This document shows, piece after piece, positions 35,588 through 44,027 of a stretch of DNA of 64,000 nt (within the stretch, counting starts at the first letter, position 1; every line of letters starts with the position of its first letter). The notes beneath the pieces were generated by a model. It was given only the letters and a program-made list of their open reading frames with translations. It was not told the origin of the DNA and ran no database searches. Source of the stretch: Chitinophagaceae bacterium (GTDB taxonomy: Bacteria; Bacteroidota; Bacteroidia; Chitinophagales; Chitinophagaceae). Made by a program: the position numbers and the translations under genes. The stretch lies in NCBI GenBank assembly GCA_014879565.1, contig JACSRW010000029.1, forward strand, positions 1 to 64,000, read 5' to 3'.

Positions 35588-36196
35588 ATGGAGTATATCG
35601 CACATCTTGCTAAAGACAAAAAACTGAAGCCCCTGCTGGAAACCGCTGCCCCGATGCGGCTCCGAAAAAGAAAGAATATCTGTATATATCTCTGCGCATC
35701 AATCATGAGTCAGCAGCTCAGTACCAAAGTGGCGGATGTGATTTACCGGCGTTTTATTGAACTGTTTGACGGGAAAGAGCCCTCGCCGCAACAGATCCTG
35801 GATATGCCCTTTGATAAACTCCGGGGCATCGGACTCAGTAATGCCAAAGTGAGTTATGTAAAAAATGTGGCGCAGTTTGAACTGGAAAAAGGGATGGAAG
35901 CCCGGCGGCTGGCGAAGATGGATAACGAAGAAGTGATTGCCTACCTGACACAGATCAAAGGGGTGGGCCGCTGGACGGTGGAAATGCTGCTGATGTTTGC
36001 CCTTGGCCGGGAAGATGTGTTTGCGGTGGATGACCTGGGTATTCAGAACGCGATGATCCGGTTATATAAACTGGATAATACGGATAAGAAAACATTCAGG
36101 GAAAAGATTCTCCGGCTGTCTGTTAAATGGGCGCCTTACCGGACTTATGCCTGTTTGCATTTGTGGAACTGGAAGGATACAATGAATGCGAAGTGA
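35588..36196 (+). CDS. HhH-GPD DNA-3-methyladenine glycosylase
   Basis: A 202-residue base-excision glycosylase. It has SQQLSTKVADVIYRRF, the hairpin IKGVGRWTVEMLL and the catalytic Asp in FAVDDLGIQNAM. It starts 3 bases after the serine hydrolase stop and is likely co-transcribed. It is a second AlkA-like enzyme in the window (the other is at 22389), with diverged sequence, so the two are not a recent duplication. Confidence 0.9.
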   Translation: MEYIAHLAKDKKLKPLLETAAPMRLRKRKNICIYLCASIMSQQLSTKVADVIYRRFIELFDGKEPSPQQILDMPFDKLRGIGLSNAKVSYVKNVAQFELEKGMEARRLAKMDNEEVIAYLTQIKGVGRWTVEMLLMFALGREDVFAVDDLGIQNAMIRLYKLDNTDKKTFREKILRLSVKWAPYRTYACLHLWNWKDTMNAK

Positions 36197-36198
36197 AT

Positions 36199-36213
36199 GT
36201 TGACAACGTCAAC
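36199..36213 (+). other. Perfect short palindrome upstream of the DUF1080 gene
   Basis: GTTGAC aac GTCAAC, with weaker flanking GAAGT/TTC matches, lies 42 bases before the DUF1080 ATG. It could be an operator or a weak hairpin; no T-run follows. Confidence 0.3.
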
Positions 36214-36254
36214 TTCATCGTAGAAACCCAAATAATCGGAAAAAAAATACTGCA

Positions 36255-36890
36255 ATGAAATTTTTCGGGCTACTCACCGTTTTTTCGTTTTTTATTACCT
36301 GCTCATCCTTCAATCCGGCAAAGGAAAAATGGACCGATCTGTTTGACGGGGAAAGCCTGGAGGGGTGGAAGGTTGGGAAAAATGCCGGCAGCTTTACGGT
36401 GGAAAACGGGGCGATTAAAGTAAACGGGAATGTAGGCCATTTATATTATGACGGACAAATGGCCGCGCACCGCTTCCGGAATTTTGCATTCAGCGCGCGG
36501 GTGATGACCAAAGCGGGAGCGAACTCCGGTATTTATTTTCATACCCTGTATCAGGAAGAAGGCTGGCCTAAGAAGGGATATGAAGTGCAGGTCAATAATT
36601 CGCATACAGACTGGCGCAGGACGGGTAGTCTCTGGGCCATACAGGATGTCAGGGAAAGCTACGTGCCGGATGAGGAGTGGTTTACACTTGGTATAACCGT
36701 AATAGGAAAAAAGGTTACCGTAACGGTCAACAATAAAAAAGTAGTGGAGTATACCGAACCGGACAATCCTGAAAGACCGGAAGGCATGAAGGAGCGGCTG
36801 CTGGATGCAGGCACCTTCGCCCTGCAGGCCCATGATCCGAAGAGTACGGTTTACTATAAAGATATCCGGGTAAAAATTTTACCGGACTGA
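36255..36890 (+). CDS. DUF1080 (3-keto-disaccharide hydrolase-like) protein
   Basis: A concanavalin-like beta-sandwich of the DUF1080 family. It has KWTDLFDGESLEGWKVG near the start, NSGIYFHTLYQ, GYEVQVNNSH and a closing KSTVYYKDIRVKIL. A signal peptide with a lipobox-like ITCSS end precedes it. Family members are exported and cleave 3-keto glycosides or bind glycans in sugar degradation. No 3-dehydrogenase genes are nearby. Length 211 residues is typical. Confidence 0.85.
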   Translation: MKFFGLLTVFSFFITCSSFNPAKEKWTDLFDGESLEGWKVGKNAGSFTVENGAIKVNGNVGHLYYDGQMAAHRFRNFAFSARVMTKAGANSGIYFHTLYQEEGWPKKGYEVQVNNSHTDWRRTGSLWAIQDVRESYVPDEEWFTLGITVIGKKVTVTVNNKKVVEYTEPDNPERPEGMKERLLDAGTFALQAHDPKSTVYYKDIRVKILPD

Positions 36891-36975
36891 AAATTTCTTT
36901 ATCGCATATAAGTAAAATTTATTCAGGGGAAGAGTAAAATTTTAAAAATTGAGTGATTGGCATTTAACGGTCTTC

Positions 36976-37018
36976 TCAACCCCTCAACCTCTCAACATCT
37001 CAGCCCCTCAACCGTTTA
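36976..37018 (-). repeat. Five-unit octamer array abutting the RHS gene stop
   Basis: Five contiguous octamers (TCAACCCC, TCAACCTC, TCAACATC, TCAGCCCC, TCAACCGT; 36976-37015) end exactly at the TAA stop of the RHS-type gene. In that gene's sense they read GGGGTTGA-type. Confidence 0.9.
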
Positions 37019-38662
37019 AAGTCTCTCCCAGATCCACTCATGCGCCACTTTTTTAGGCTCCAGTACATCAGCGTTTTCCCGGTAAAGGGATAAGAGCGCT
37101 TGTGAAGCGGGATCGGCAGCGGTCTTTTCCCCGTCGCTTTGAGACAGTATCATTTTTCCCAGCCGGGCATGGGAAACGGCATACGGTTTTCCGTTTTTAT
37201 AGTCAATCAGCAGGGTCAGGCTGTCACGGCTAATCCGCAATACACCGTTTTCCCGTTCACCGCTGAGTGTATATATCTTTCCGTTGCGGTTACACTGTAC
37301 CAGTTCCCCTTTTTCACTGTACTGATAGGTATAGCGGATAGTATCCCGGCGGAGGGAATCCACCTGGGTAAAACTTTCGGGCAGATCCTGTACGTTGTAT
37401 TCCGAAATATAAAGGCTGTCGTTAATCCGTAATGTATGGCAGCGCCCTTTACCGTCGTAAGTGGCCCAGGCTTCTTTATTGTTTTTCTTCCGGTAAGAGG
37501 CATTCCCCACATCCGGTGGGTAAAGAGATTCTTCATAACTCGTATCGGTTTGTGCCAGCCGCCGGTAAAGATAGTCGGAGCCGTCTGCCCTGGTCCGGCT
37601 TTCGTATTCATAGTATTCAGCGAATACAGCCGCGCCGGTGCTGTCGTATTTTCGGATACGGGTGGCATAGTGCAGCAGGTTCACTTTCCCTTCCGGGGTA
37701 TAGAAAAAGGGATAGTGGTAGGTGGTGAAGGCCCCGTTGCGTTCCTTCACTTTCAGGGTGCGGTTGGTAACCGGATCATAACTGATTTCCATACTGCCGG
37801 AATCCGTATACCCGATCCGGATCAGATTATGTGCTTTGTCATAACGGTAGTTATATTCATTGGCTTCAGTGTCTTTGGAATACACAAGGTTATTATCGGT
37901 GTCATAGCGGTACTGACTTTCCTTCCATCCGCTGCTGTCGCTGTACCGGAGACGAAGTATGCGGCCGAGACTGTCTGTATAAACGGAACACTGGTATTGA
38001 TTGCCGGCAAGGATAAGAGAAAGCCGCTGTTGCTGGTAACGAAGGCGAAACCAGTATTTCTCCTCGCGGATTTCCGTCATTAATCCGCCGGCATTAAAGT
38101 GATACCGGTCTGCCCAGTTATCCAGTACAAAATGCTGACCGTTCCAGCGGATGGCCTGGTTTACATTTCTTTTCCAATTCCGGGGGAGCATACCGGGAAA
38201 CCAGCGAGCTGCTTTTTTTTCCCTGATCAAACGGATATAGGCATTGAGACGGGTATAGTCATCAGTGGCCAGTTCCGCCCGCCGCCGGGCTATAGCCGAA
38301 GGATTGTTATCCAGTTTCTCACGGGTGATATCATCTGCAATAATTTTTTCAATCATCCGGTACATACCGTTCCGGTCTTTTACCGCCGGTTCAAAAATAT
38401 CAAGACTGCCGCCGCCCCACCAGCTGATTGCCAGTTGTCCGTCTGGAAAAGCAAAAAGCTGTGTTTCCAGGATAGAACTCCAGCCAAAGCCGAAATAACC
38501 GGTACTGCTGGTAAAGGAATTATAGGTTCGGGTAATATCGGCTCCTGTTCCCGGGAATGCAATATCGGTATAGGACATGTAAAAATTGCCCGTACGGATA
38601 TTCACCCCGCTGAAACCGGCCGCCGGCCAGTAAAAAAATACTATCAGCAATAATTTTTTCAT
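37016..38662 (-). CDS. RHS/YD-repeat protein, short exported form
   Basis: This 548-residue protein has a signal peptide, then a DUF6531-like N-terminal part (TDIAFPGTGADITRTYNS, YFGFGWSSI). Central YD-type repeats follow (YDTDNNLVYSKD, YRYDKAHNLIRIGY, ISYDPVTNRTLKVKERNG). The C-terminus continues repeat-like strands and ends HEWIWERL, without an obvious toxin domain. Full RHS shells are 1,000 residues or more, so this is a truncated or minimal form. It overlaps the stop of the caspase-TPR gene by 4 bases (ATGA), making a two-gene operon. Confidence 0.8.
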   Translation of the reverse strand: MKKLLLIVFFYWPAAGFSGVNIRTGNFYMSYTDIAFPGTGADITRTYNSFTSSTGYFGFGWSSILETQLFAFPDGQLAISWWGGGSLDIFEPAVKDRNGMYRMIEKIIADDITREKLDNNPSAIARRRAELATDDYTRLNAYIRLIREKKAARWFPGMLPRNWKRNVNQAIRWNGQHFVLDNWADRYHFNAGGLMTEIREEKYWFRLRYQQQRLSLILAGNQYQCSVYTDSLGRILRLRYSDSSGWKESQYRYDTDNNLVYSKDTEANEYNYRYDKAHNLIRIGYTDSGSMEISYDPVTNRTLKVKERNGAFTTYHYPFFYTPEGKVNLLHYATRIRKYDSTGAAVFAEYYEYESRTRADGSDYLYRRLAQTDTSYEESLYPPDVGNASYRKKNNKEAWATYDGKGRCHTLRINDSLYISEYNVQDLPESFTQVDSLRRDTIRYTYQYSEKGELVQCNRNGKIYTLSGERENGVLRISRDSLTLLIDYKNGKPYAVSHARLGKMILSQSDGEKTAADPASQALLSLYRENADVLEPKKVAHEWIWERL

Positions 38663-41661
38663 CGGAGTACGGTCCAGATTTTTTTGAATTGTGTACGATA
38701 GGCTGCTGCAGCCCCCGGGCCGGCTTCTTTTTTATGCAGACGGGCTTCTTCCCTGTTGCCGGTTAGCCAGCAGGCCAGGGCCTGCAGGGCCGGTTCGGGA
38801 ACCAGTACTTCTTCCAGGTAGCGGCCGGCATATTCCTGCTGCTGCTCAGGATTACCCGCTTCCACAGCCAGCAGAAAGAGCCAGCGCAGCAGTCCGCTGT
38901 TGCTGTAATCCAGTTTGTTTTCGGTTATTCCTGCACGTTGTAGTGCGTCTTTCATCCCTGTGCCCGACCGGTAGGCTGCTTCTGCCAGCATTTCCGCCAG
39001 CAGGTCACTGTCCGGAAACTGTAACAGTAAAGGTTTCAGCCAGCTGGTTTTTATCCCCGGGCTTATCTTACTGCCGGCAGCGGCTACGGCATGGAGGTAG
39101 GGTAAAGGGAAATCCGGATTATACTGCTGGCAGATCCCGGCCCATTGCAGGCTTTCACTGATCCGGCCCTCTTGAAGAAGAAGCAGGGACAGGGATTCGG
39201 CGGCAGGCAGGTAAAGGCTGTCTGTCTGCAGGCACCGGCGGTAGGCGGCTATCGCTTTTTCTGTATTAAGGGTCCGGAAATAAAAATTACCCAGCAGAAA
39301 ATGCACCCGGGGGGAACGGGGATGCAGGGGTAACAGATTCAGCAGTACCTGTTCCGCCTTTTTGGTATCTTTTTTATCCTGCAGGAAAAAATCCGACAGG
39401 CTTTCGGCGCTGCCGATATCCCAGGGATTCAGGGAAAGCGCTTTTTCAAGCGCGGCAATCGCATTATCCGGCTGACCGGCGTACTTGTAATACCAGGCCA
39501 TATTTGACCAGGCTTCGGCCTTACCACCAGACATTTCTATGCCTTTCCGGAACCAGGTATAGGCACTGTCGTACCGGCTTTCATCCACCAAATGAAAGCC
39601 GATACCGGCATAGTAACTTTCGTTATAGGGATTGAGACGGAGGGCTTCGAAATAGAGACTGTCAATAGCAGCACGGCTCCGCTGACTGGCCTGTTTCATC
39701 CGGTAAAATTCAGCGAGGGCATAATAGTTCTCCGCTTCATGGGGATTGGCGGTGAGGGCTTTCTTCAGCAGGCTTTCCGCTTTGTCGCCGTCTGTTTCTT
39801 CACTCAGCTCACTCCATTTGCGGAGGGAAAAGGAAAAACGGGGATCCAGGGAATCAGCCAGCGCGAAGAGGGAGTCGGCCACGGCAAATAGTTTTCGCTC
39901 TTTGGCGATCACCGCGAGATTGGAATAACTCCGGGCAAGATCATGATCATAGGTGATTTTTCCCGGGATTTGTTTCATCTCCAGCGACCGCCGGAAAAAA
40001 TACTCCGCTTCCTCCAGCCGGTCCATATCCAGCAGACTTACCCCGATATTATTATAACTCCAGGCATAACTGCTGTCAAGTTTTAATACTGCACGGTGAT
40101 AGTCCAGTGCTTTTTCATACTGATAAATGTCATTATAAAGATTGCCCAGTACATTTTTCGGATGACTCCAGGTGGGTATCAGCGCCTCCGCTTTTTTGGC
40201 GTAATAAATAGCCGAGTCGTATTGGTGCTGGTATTCCAGGAGATAACTCAGGGTCAGGTAGAGATAGGCTGCCCGGTTTTCCGTCTGTATGGCTTCGCGT
40301 AAAATTTGCCCGGCTTCCCCGAATTTTTCATACTCTTCAAAGCGCAGGCTGGAAAAGGCCCGGTGAAAAGCCGACATGACGGAAATATTCTTCCGGCGGG
40401 GATCTTCATCCGGTAAAAGACCCAGGGCAATGGAGGCTTCCTCACCTGCTTTCCGGTATATGGCCGGAGGAGGCAAGAGACTTTTGCCGGTCAGGTATTC
40501 ATTCAGCACCAACTGGCTGCGTGTTTCCAGTACTTCCGCAAGATGGTTACGTAAACCCATTCGCAGTTCCGCAGCGATGCTGCCCTGCAGACGCTCCAGT
40601 TTGTGTATGATGGTCAGACAGCTTGAGTCCTCCCCGTATAGCTTCTCCTGCTGAAGGAAATGATTATAGCGGTCAATATATGACTGGAAAGCACTCCGGT
40701 CCAGGGTATCGGTTTCTCCGCTGCCGCGGCCGGCAAGAAAGCCATCATAGTTTTTATTCCGGAAACGGGTCAGGGCCAGGTTACGGGTTTCGGGGCTTAC
40801 GGCCACCGACCATTCCACTCCGGCCGGGGTTTGCATGACCGGATTTTGTTTGCCGCGGGTGGCGGCCGATACACGGCTTTTCACCCATTGTTCCAGTTCG
40901 GTTGCCGTAACCGTATTATCTGCCGGTTCATCGGCCAGTCCCATCAGTCCCTGTACCAGGTACCAGGTAAACAGGCCATGCCCCACCGAATCGGCTTCAA
41001 AGGAAAACTCATTGGCATTACAACCCAGCAGGCGGGTTACTTTGCCGAAACTGTTGCTGATGGATTCCTGTGCTTTCAGAAATCCGTCCTGGTGCAGGCT
41101 GAAGCCGGAATGACAGGCATCCATCACCAGGGTTACTTTCACTTTTTTATTGACGGCAAGACGATTGGTGTACTGTTCCAGGTCACTCAGTTTAACCGTA
41201 CCCGCCGCGCCAAAATAATTACGGGAGTCGGAGGCATCCCAGGCCAGGAAAAAGCCCTCGTCAAAATCAGCGACTTGCTGCACATCTCCGTGCCCGGCAA
41301 AATAGAGCAGCAGTTCGTCGCCCGGGCCCAGCCATTTCATCAGGTCTATAATGGAGTTGTAGATTTTTCCGGAGCGGGCGGCCGAATCCGGCAATATAAA
41401 CACATTTTCTCTGGGAAAACCGCGGGTCTCGGTCAGGTAGCTGAAAAAAAGACGGGCATCACGGCCGGCGTATTTCAGTTTCAATTTGGGACTGCTGTAC
41501 TCTGCTACGCCCACCAGCAAGGCCGCTTTTCGTTTACCTGAATCGCCCTTTAAGGGAGATTGCAGGGAGCCTGAATAAGGGGTAACAATCAATCCCCTTT
41601 CCTGGGCCTTCAGGGCACAGGGCAGTAACCAGAGCAGGGTGAGGAGAATACACTTGGGCAT
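38659..41661 (-). CDS. Secreted caspase-like (C14) protease with TPR repeats
   Basis: The 1,000-residue product has a signal peptide ending in ALKAQ, a caspase p20-like domain (about 44-280) with the catalytic His124 in FAGHGD and Cys183 in MDACHSG, then a helical linker and many TPR repeats (about 430-900; for example YNNIGVSLLDMDRLEEAEYF). The start at 41661 is chosen because the longer frame runs into GGCAATA heptamers. Metacaspase-like proteases cut after Arg, Lys or Asp; no substrate is known here. The RHS-type gene downstream overlaps it by 4 bases, suggesting they work together. Confidence 0.88.
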   Translation of the reverse strand: MPKCILLTLLWLLPCALKAQERGLIVTPYSGSLQSPLKGDSGKRKAALLVGVAEYSSPKLKLKYAGRDARLFFSYLTETRGFPRENVFILPDSAARSGKIYNSIIDLMKWLGPGDELLLYFAGHGDVQQVADFDEGFFLAWDASDSRNYFGAAGTVKLSDLEQYTNRLAVNKKVKVTLVMDACHSGFSLHQDGFLKAQESISNSFGKVTRLLGCNANEFSFEADSVGHGLFTWYLVQGLMGLADEPADNTVTATELEQWVKSRVSAATRGKQNPVMQTPAGVEWSVAVSPETRNLALTRFRNKNYDGFLAGRGSGETDTLDRSAFQSYIDRYNHFLQQEKLYGEDSSCLTIIHKLERLQGSIAAELRMGLRNHLAEVLETRSQLVLNEYLTGKSLLPPPAIYRKAGEEASIALGLLPDEDPRRKNISVMSAFHRAFSSLRFEEYEKFGEAGQILREAIQTENRAAYLYLTLSYLLEYQHQYDSAIYYAKKAEALIPTWSHPKNVLGNLYNDIYQYEKALDYHRAVLKLDSSYAWSYNNIGVSLLDMDRLEEAEYFFRRSLEMKQIPGKITYDHDLARSYSNLAVIAKERKLFAVADSLFALADSLDPRFSFSLRKWSELSEETDGDKAESLLKKALTANPHEAENYYALAEFYRMKQASQRSRAAIDSLYFEALRLNPYNESYYAGIGFHLVDESRYDSAYTWFRKGIEMSGGKAEAWSNMAWYYKYAGQPDNAIAALEKALSLNPWDIGSAESLSDFFLQDKKDTKKAEQVLLNLLPLHPRSPRVHFLLGNFYFRTLNTEKAIAAYRRCLQTDSLYLPAAESLSLLLLQEGRISESLQWAGICQQYNPDFPLPYLHAVAAAGSKISPGIKTSWLKPLLLQFPDSDLLAEMLAEAAYRSGTGMKDALQRAGITENKLDYSNSGLLRWLFLLAVEAGNPEQQQEYAGRYLEEVLVPEPALQALACWLTGNREEARLHKKEAGPGAAAAYRTQFKKIWTVLR

Positions 41662-41691
41662 AGGGAATAGGATTATAAATATAAGGATAAT

Positions 41692-41726
41692 AGGCAATAG
41701 GCAGCGGGCAATAGGCAATAGGCATC
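41692..41726 (-). repeat. Five-unit GGCAATA heptamer array upstream of the caspase-TPR gene
   Basis: Units AGGCAAT, AGGCAGC, GGGCAAT, AGGCAAT and AGGCATC are contiguous. In the transcription direction of the neighbouring minus-strand genes they are pyrimidine-rich (ATTGCCT). They create a false N-terminal extension of the caspase gene. Confidence 0.85.
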
Positions 41727-41785
41727 CGCGATGATGTGCAGATGAAATAACCTAAGAAAGGATCAGAAACTTCGTATTGCGGCTG

Positions 41786-42220
41786 CTAGCTCTTTTCCCA
41801 AAGCCATGCTTCCCCGATCTCCTCATCTTCTACCGTACCATGCCGGTTGAATCCGTTTTTTTGCAGGAGATGTACGGAAGCATTTTCTTCCGGGGCCGTT
41901 TTGGCCGTAAGTACAACGGTGGGATCTGCTTCATGCGCAATACGGATCAGTTCACCGCAGGCAAAGCCGGCAATTCCCTGTCCCTCGTATTCGGGGAATG
42001 TCCAGAGTGCGATTTCTGTCCGGCCGTTTTCAGGAGCCTTGGTAAAACCACAGGAGCCAACAACGGTATTATCCCGGATAATAAAATATCCTGTCCAGGG
42101 CGGCTGATAGCCTGCTTTGGGATAGTATTCATCATAGATGCTGATCAGGGCCTGGCAGTTTTCAGTCTGGTAAAGGGGGTTGCTGGTATCAGGTTCCAGC
42201 GGAATAGGAGAGAGTTGCAT
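41786..42220 (-). CDS. GNAT-family N-acetyltransferase
   Basis: From the ATG at 42220 the product is 144 residues. The acetyl-CoA binding region is EYEGQGIAGFACGELIRIAH, preceded by VGSCGFTK and a C-terminal LLQKNGFNRHG typical of GNATs. The longer in-frame extension upstream lies in repeat sequence and is rejected. A near promoter match (TACCTTTA on the minus strand, 42240-42247) supports the chosen start. Substrate unknown. Confidence 0.85.
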   Translation of the reverse strand: MQLSPIPLEPDTSNPLYQTENCQALISIYDEYYPKAGYQPPWTGYFIIRDNTVVGSCGFTKAPENGRTEIALWTFPEYEGQGIAGFACGELIRIAHEADPTVVLTAKTAPEENASVHLLQKNGFNRHGTVEDEEIGEAWLWEKS

Positions 42221-42247
42221 GCGGGAGGATTTGGAAGTATAAAGGTA

Positions 42248-42385
42248 GTTGATTTTTAGATTGGAGAGTAGTGAGTGGTGAGTGGGGCCTTCTTTCAGGC
42301 TGAATGGAGGGTTTAAATTTTTGGAATCACCCGGGGCACAGACTACTAACTTCTGTCTTTTATCTTCCAACTCCCGTCTCCCTCA
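42248..42385 (-). repeat. Repeat gap between SGNH hydrolase and GNAT genes
   Basis: In the minus-strand direction, TGA of the SGNH gene is followed at once by GGGAGACGGGAGTTGG heptamers. A core follows with ACAGAAGTTAGTAG and GCCTGAAAGAAGGCCCCACT. Last is a TGAGTGG-type array (three units on the plus strand, 42265-42285). The core is shared with 43335-43425 and, more weakly, with the PPIase and lptB gaps. Confidence 0.88.
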
Positions 42386-43135
42386 GATTCCTTCTTTCTG
42401 CAGGATTTCCTCCACCTGCTTTTTCCAGACGCGGTAGGCTTTGCTGGTGAGATGAATGCCGTCGCTCAGTACACAGTCGGCTTTCAGTTGATTGTTTTCC
42501 GCGATTTCCGGATTCAGGTCCACCAGGTGCAGGTTTTTTTCCCTTGCCAGATTCCTGATTCCTTCATTGAGCGATTGGATGACGGGATTATAATTTTGGG
42601 CTTTGGGATGATGTCCGGCGATAAAGGCAACGGTATTTACGGCCACTTTAATGCCATAGAACCGGAGACTGTCGGCCAGCAGGGAAATATTATGCAGGGT
42701 GCTGTCGGCCGGAATACCATGAAAGATGTCGTTGATTCCTCCTTCGATAAAACAGATCTTCGGCTTAACTGTAACGATGGACTGCAGCCGGTGCAGGAAA
42801 CCGGCCGTAATATCAGATCCGATTCCGCGGTTGGCCACATCCTGTCTGCCCAGCAATTCTGACCAGTGAATCCGGTATGTAAGCGAATTGCCCAGCATCA
42901 CAATATTCTTCTGGCTATTGTACAGGGAGTAAAAATCTGTTTGCTCCCGGTAATATTCATTTTCCTGGTAACTATATGCCTGGGTACTGTCTTTGCTCAC
43001 AGCGCGGCGCAGACTTTCGTACATTTTCCGCGGGTAGCCTTCAATTAAAATAATAAAGACAAGTAAGGAAATTGTCAGCAGTTGAATACCTGACCGGCGC
43101 AGATAACGCGGGAATGATTTTCTTTCGAATTGCAT
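42383..43135 (-). CDS. SGNH/GDSL-type hydrolase, membrane anchored
   Basis: One N-terminal membrane helix (about 15-32) leads into an SGNH domain. Block I is MLGNSLTYR (Ser nucleophile, GNS in place of GDS), block II RGIGSD, block III EGGINDI (Asn) and block V SDGIHLTS (Asp and His). The 250-residue enzyme would be a periplasmic esterase, possibly acting on acetylated glycans or lipids. It is transcribed with the hemerythrin gene upstream only if the repeat gap is not a terminator. Confidence 0.85.
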   Translation of the reverse strand: MQFERKSFPRYLRRSGIQLLTISLLVFIILIEGYPRKMYESLRRAVSKDSTQAYSYQENEYYREQTDFYSLYNSQKNIVMLGNSLTYRIHWSELLGRQDVANRGIGSDITAGFLHRLQSIVTVKPKICFIEGGINDIFHGIPADSTLHNISLLADSLRFYGIKVAVNTVAFIAGHHPKAQNYNPVIQSLNEGIRNLAREKNLHLVDLNPEIAENNQLKADCVLSDGIHLTSKAYRVWKKQVEEILQKEGI

Positions 43136-43314
43136 GGGATGGTTTGCTTTTGAAACACCAGGCCTGAATGAACAGGCTCAGGATAATCATTGCGTAAATC
43201 TATTAAAAGAAAACAGCCTGCTAACAGGAGAAATTATTTTTTTGATTGATTTGGGTAAAAAAAATTTCATTTTATAGCAGATATGCCATAATTGAGGAGG
43301 GGGGCGGAGATTGG

Positions 43315-43433
43315 TGAGTAGTGAGTAGTGATTAGTGAGTGGTGAGTGGGGCCTTCTTTCTGGCTGAATGGAGGGTTTAAGCTTCTGGAATCAACCAGGG
43401 CACAGACTACTAACTTCTGTCTGCTTTCTGCTA
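43315..43433 (-). repeat. Repeat gap after the hemerythrin gene
   Basis: Five contiguous plus-strand units (TGAGTAG twice, TGATTAG, TGAGTGG twice; 43315-43349) are followed by a core closely matching 42286-42360 (GGCTGAATGGAGGGTTTAA, GGGCACAGACTACTAACTTC). In the gene's sense the TAG stop of the hemerythrin gene is itself part of an AGTTAGCAG repeat unit. Confidence 0.88.
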
Positions 43434-43901
43434 ACTTTTCTCCGTTTCCCAAAACCGGTCTTCAATATTCTCGAAAAATTTTTCTTCCTGATGCATTTCT
43501 TCCAGTTGTTGCCACTGACCGGGACTGGCAGCCTGCTGGATATCGTTGAATAGTTCACGTTCTTCAAAGCGAACATGCTGTTCCAGCTCAAACGCGATCT
43601 GACGGAGTATATGACCGGTATCTCCGGTTTGTGTAAACAACGCATTCAGCCGCTGGTGTTCTTTCAGGGCTTTTGCCACCCCCGGATGATTTGGACCTAA
43701 TATGGGAAACAGATATTTCTCTTCTGTGTGGAAATGCGGCAGCAGGTAAGTGGTATAGAACCAGTCTGCGTATTTCTTGATCCTTTCTGCATCAATGCCT
43801 TTAGCGAAACCCTGCCTTAGTTTCCAGCAGAGTAATAAAGCCTGGTGATGCTCCCGGCTCAGGGGTTGCAGGGAGGGATGGCGTTTTTGGGGGAAAGGCA
43901 T
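43431..43901 (-). CDS. Hemerythrin/HHE-domain protein
   Basis: A 156-residue four-helix metal-binding protein. Ligand motifs are SREHHQALL, LPHFHTEEKYLFP (HxxxE), KEHQRL and QHVRFEERELF (HxxxE). It would bind a di-iron or mononuclear iron centre and could sense or carry oxygen or NO. An exact promoter element lies 16 bases upstream. Its stop lies in a repeat. Confidence 0.88.
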   Translation of the reverse strand: MPFPQKRHPSLQPLSREHHQALLLCWKLRQGFAKGIDAERIKKYADWFYTTYLLPHFHTEEKYLFPILGPNHPGVAKALKEHQRLNALFTQTGDTGHILRQIAFELEQHVRFEERELFNDIQQAASPGQWQQLEEMHQEEKFFENIEDRFWETEKS

Positions 43902-43917
43902 GAGAGGTGATTTGAGG

Positions 43918-43925
43918 CAAAGATA
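43918..43925 (-). promoter_or_regulatory. -7 promoter element before hemerythrin gene
   Basis: The minus strand reads TATCTTTG, an exact match, 16 bases before the ATG. Confidence 0.55.
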
Positions 43926-43941
43926 GGGAGGGGGGAGATTA

Positions 43942-44010
43942 GCAGATGGGCAGATTTGCAGATGGGCAGATGTGCAGATGGGTATGACTGCCGACTCCCG
44001 TCTCCCGACT
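43942..44010 (-). repeat. Octamer and heptamer arrays downstream of the epimerase gene
   Basis: Five plus-strand octamers GCAGAT[G/T][G/T] fill 43942-43981. Next to them, 43988-44010 holds GGGAGTC-type heptamers that are sense-oriented for the epimerase gene. The pattern again is a G-rich arm near the stop and a C-rich arm near the next gene (in the minus-strand direction). Confidence 0.88.
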
Positions 44011-44027
44011 TCGTCCTCACTTGCTGC

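Noticed and set aside
22389-36196. The two AlkA-like glycosylases as a recent duplication
   Set aside because: The sequences share only fold motifs and differ elsewhere, so they are old paralogues.
37016-38662. RHS gene as a polymorphic toxin
   Set aside because: No toxin-like C-terminal domain, no RHS core cleavage motif that I can see, and no immunity gene next to it.
41534-41725. Frame encoding a repetitive PIAYCPLPIAYYP-like peptide
   Set aside because: The peptide is only the translation of the AGGCAAT heptamer array.
43267-43452. 61-residue frame on the minus strand
   Set aside because: Translation of repeat and core sequence. A related peptide (SLNPPFSQKEGPTHH) also appears in the rejected GNAT extension, because the core is duplicated and not because it codes.
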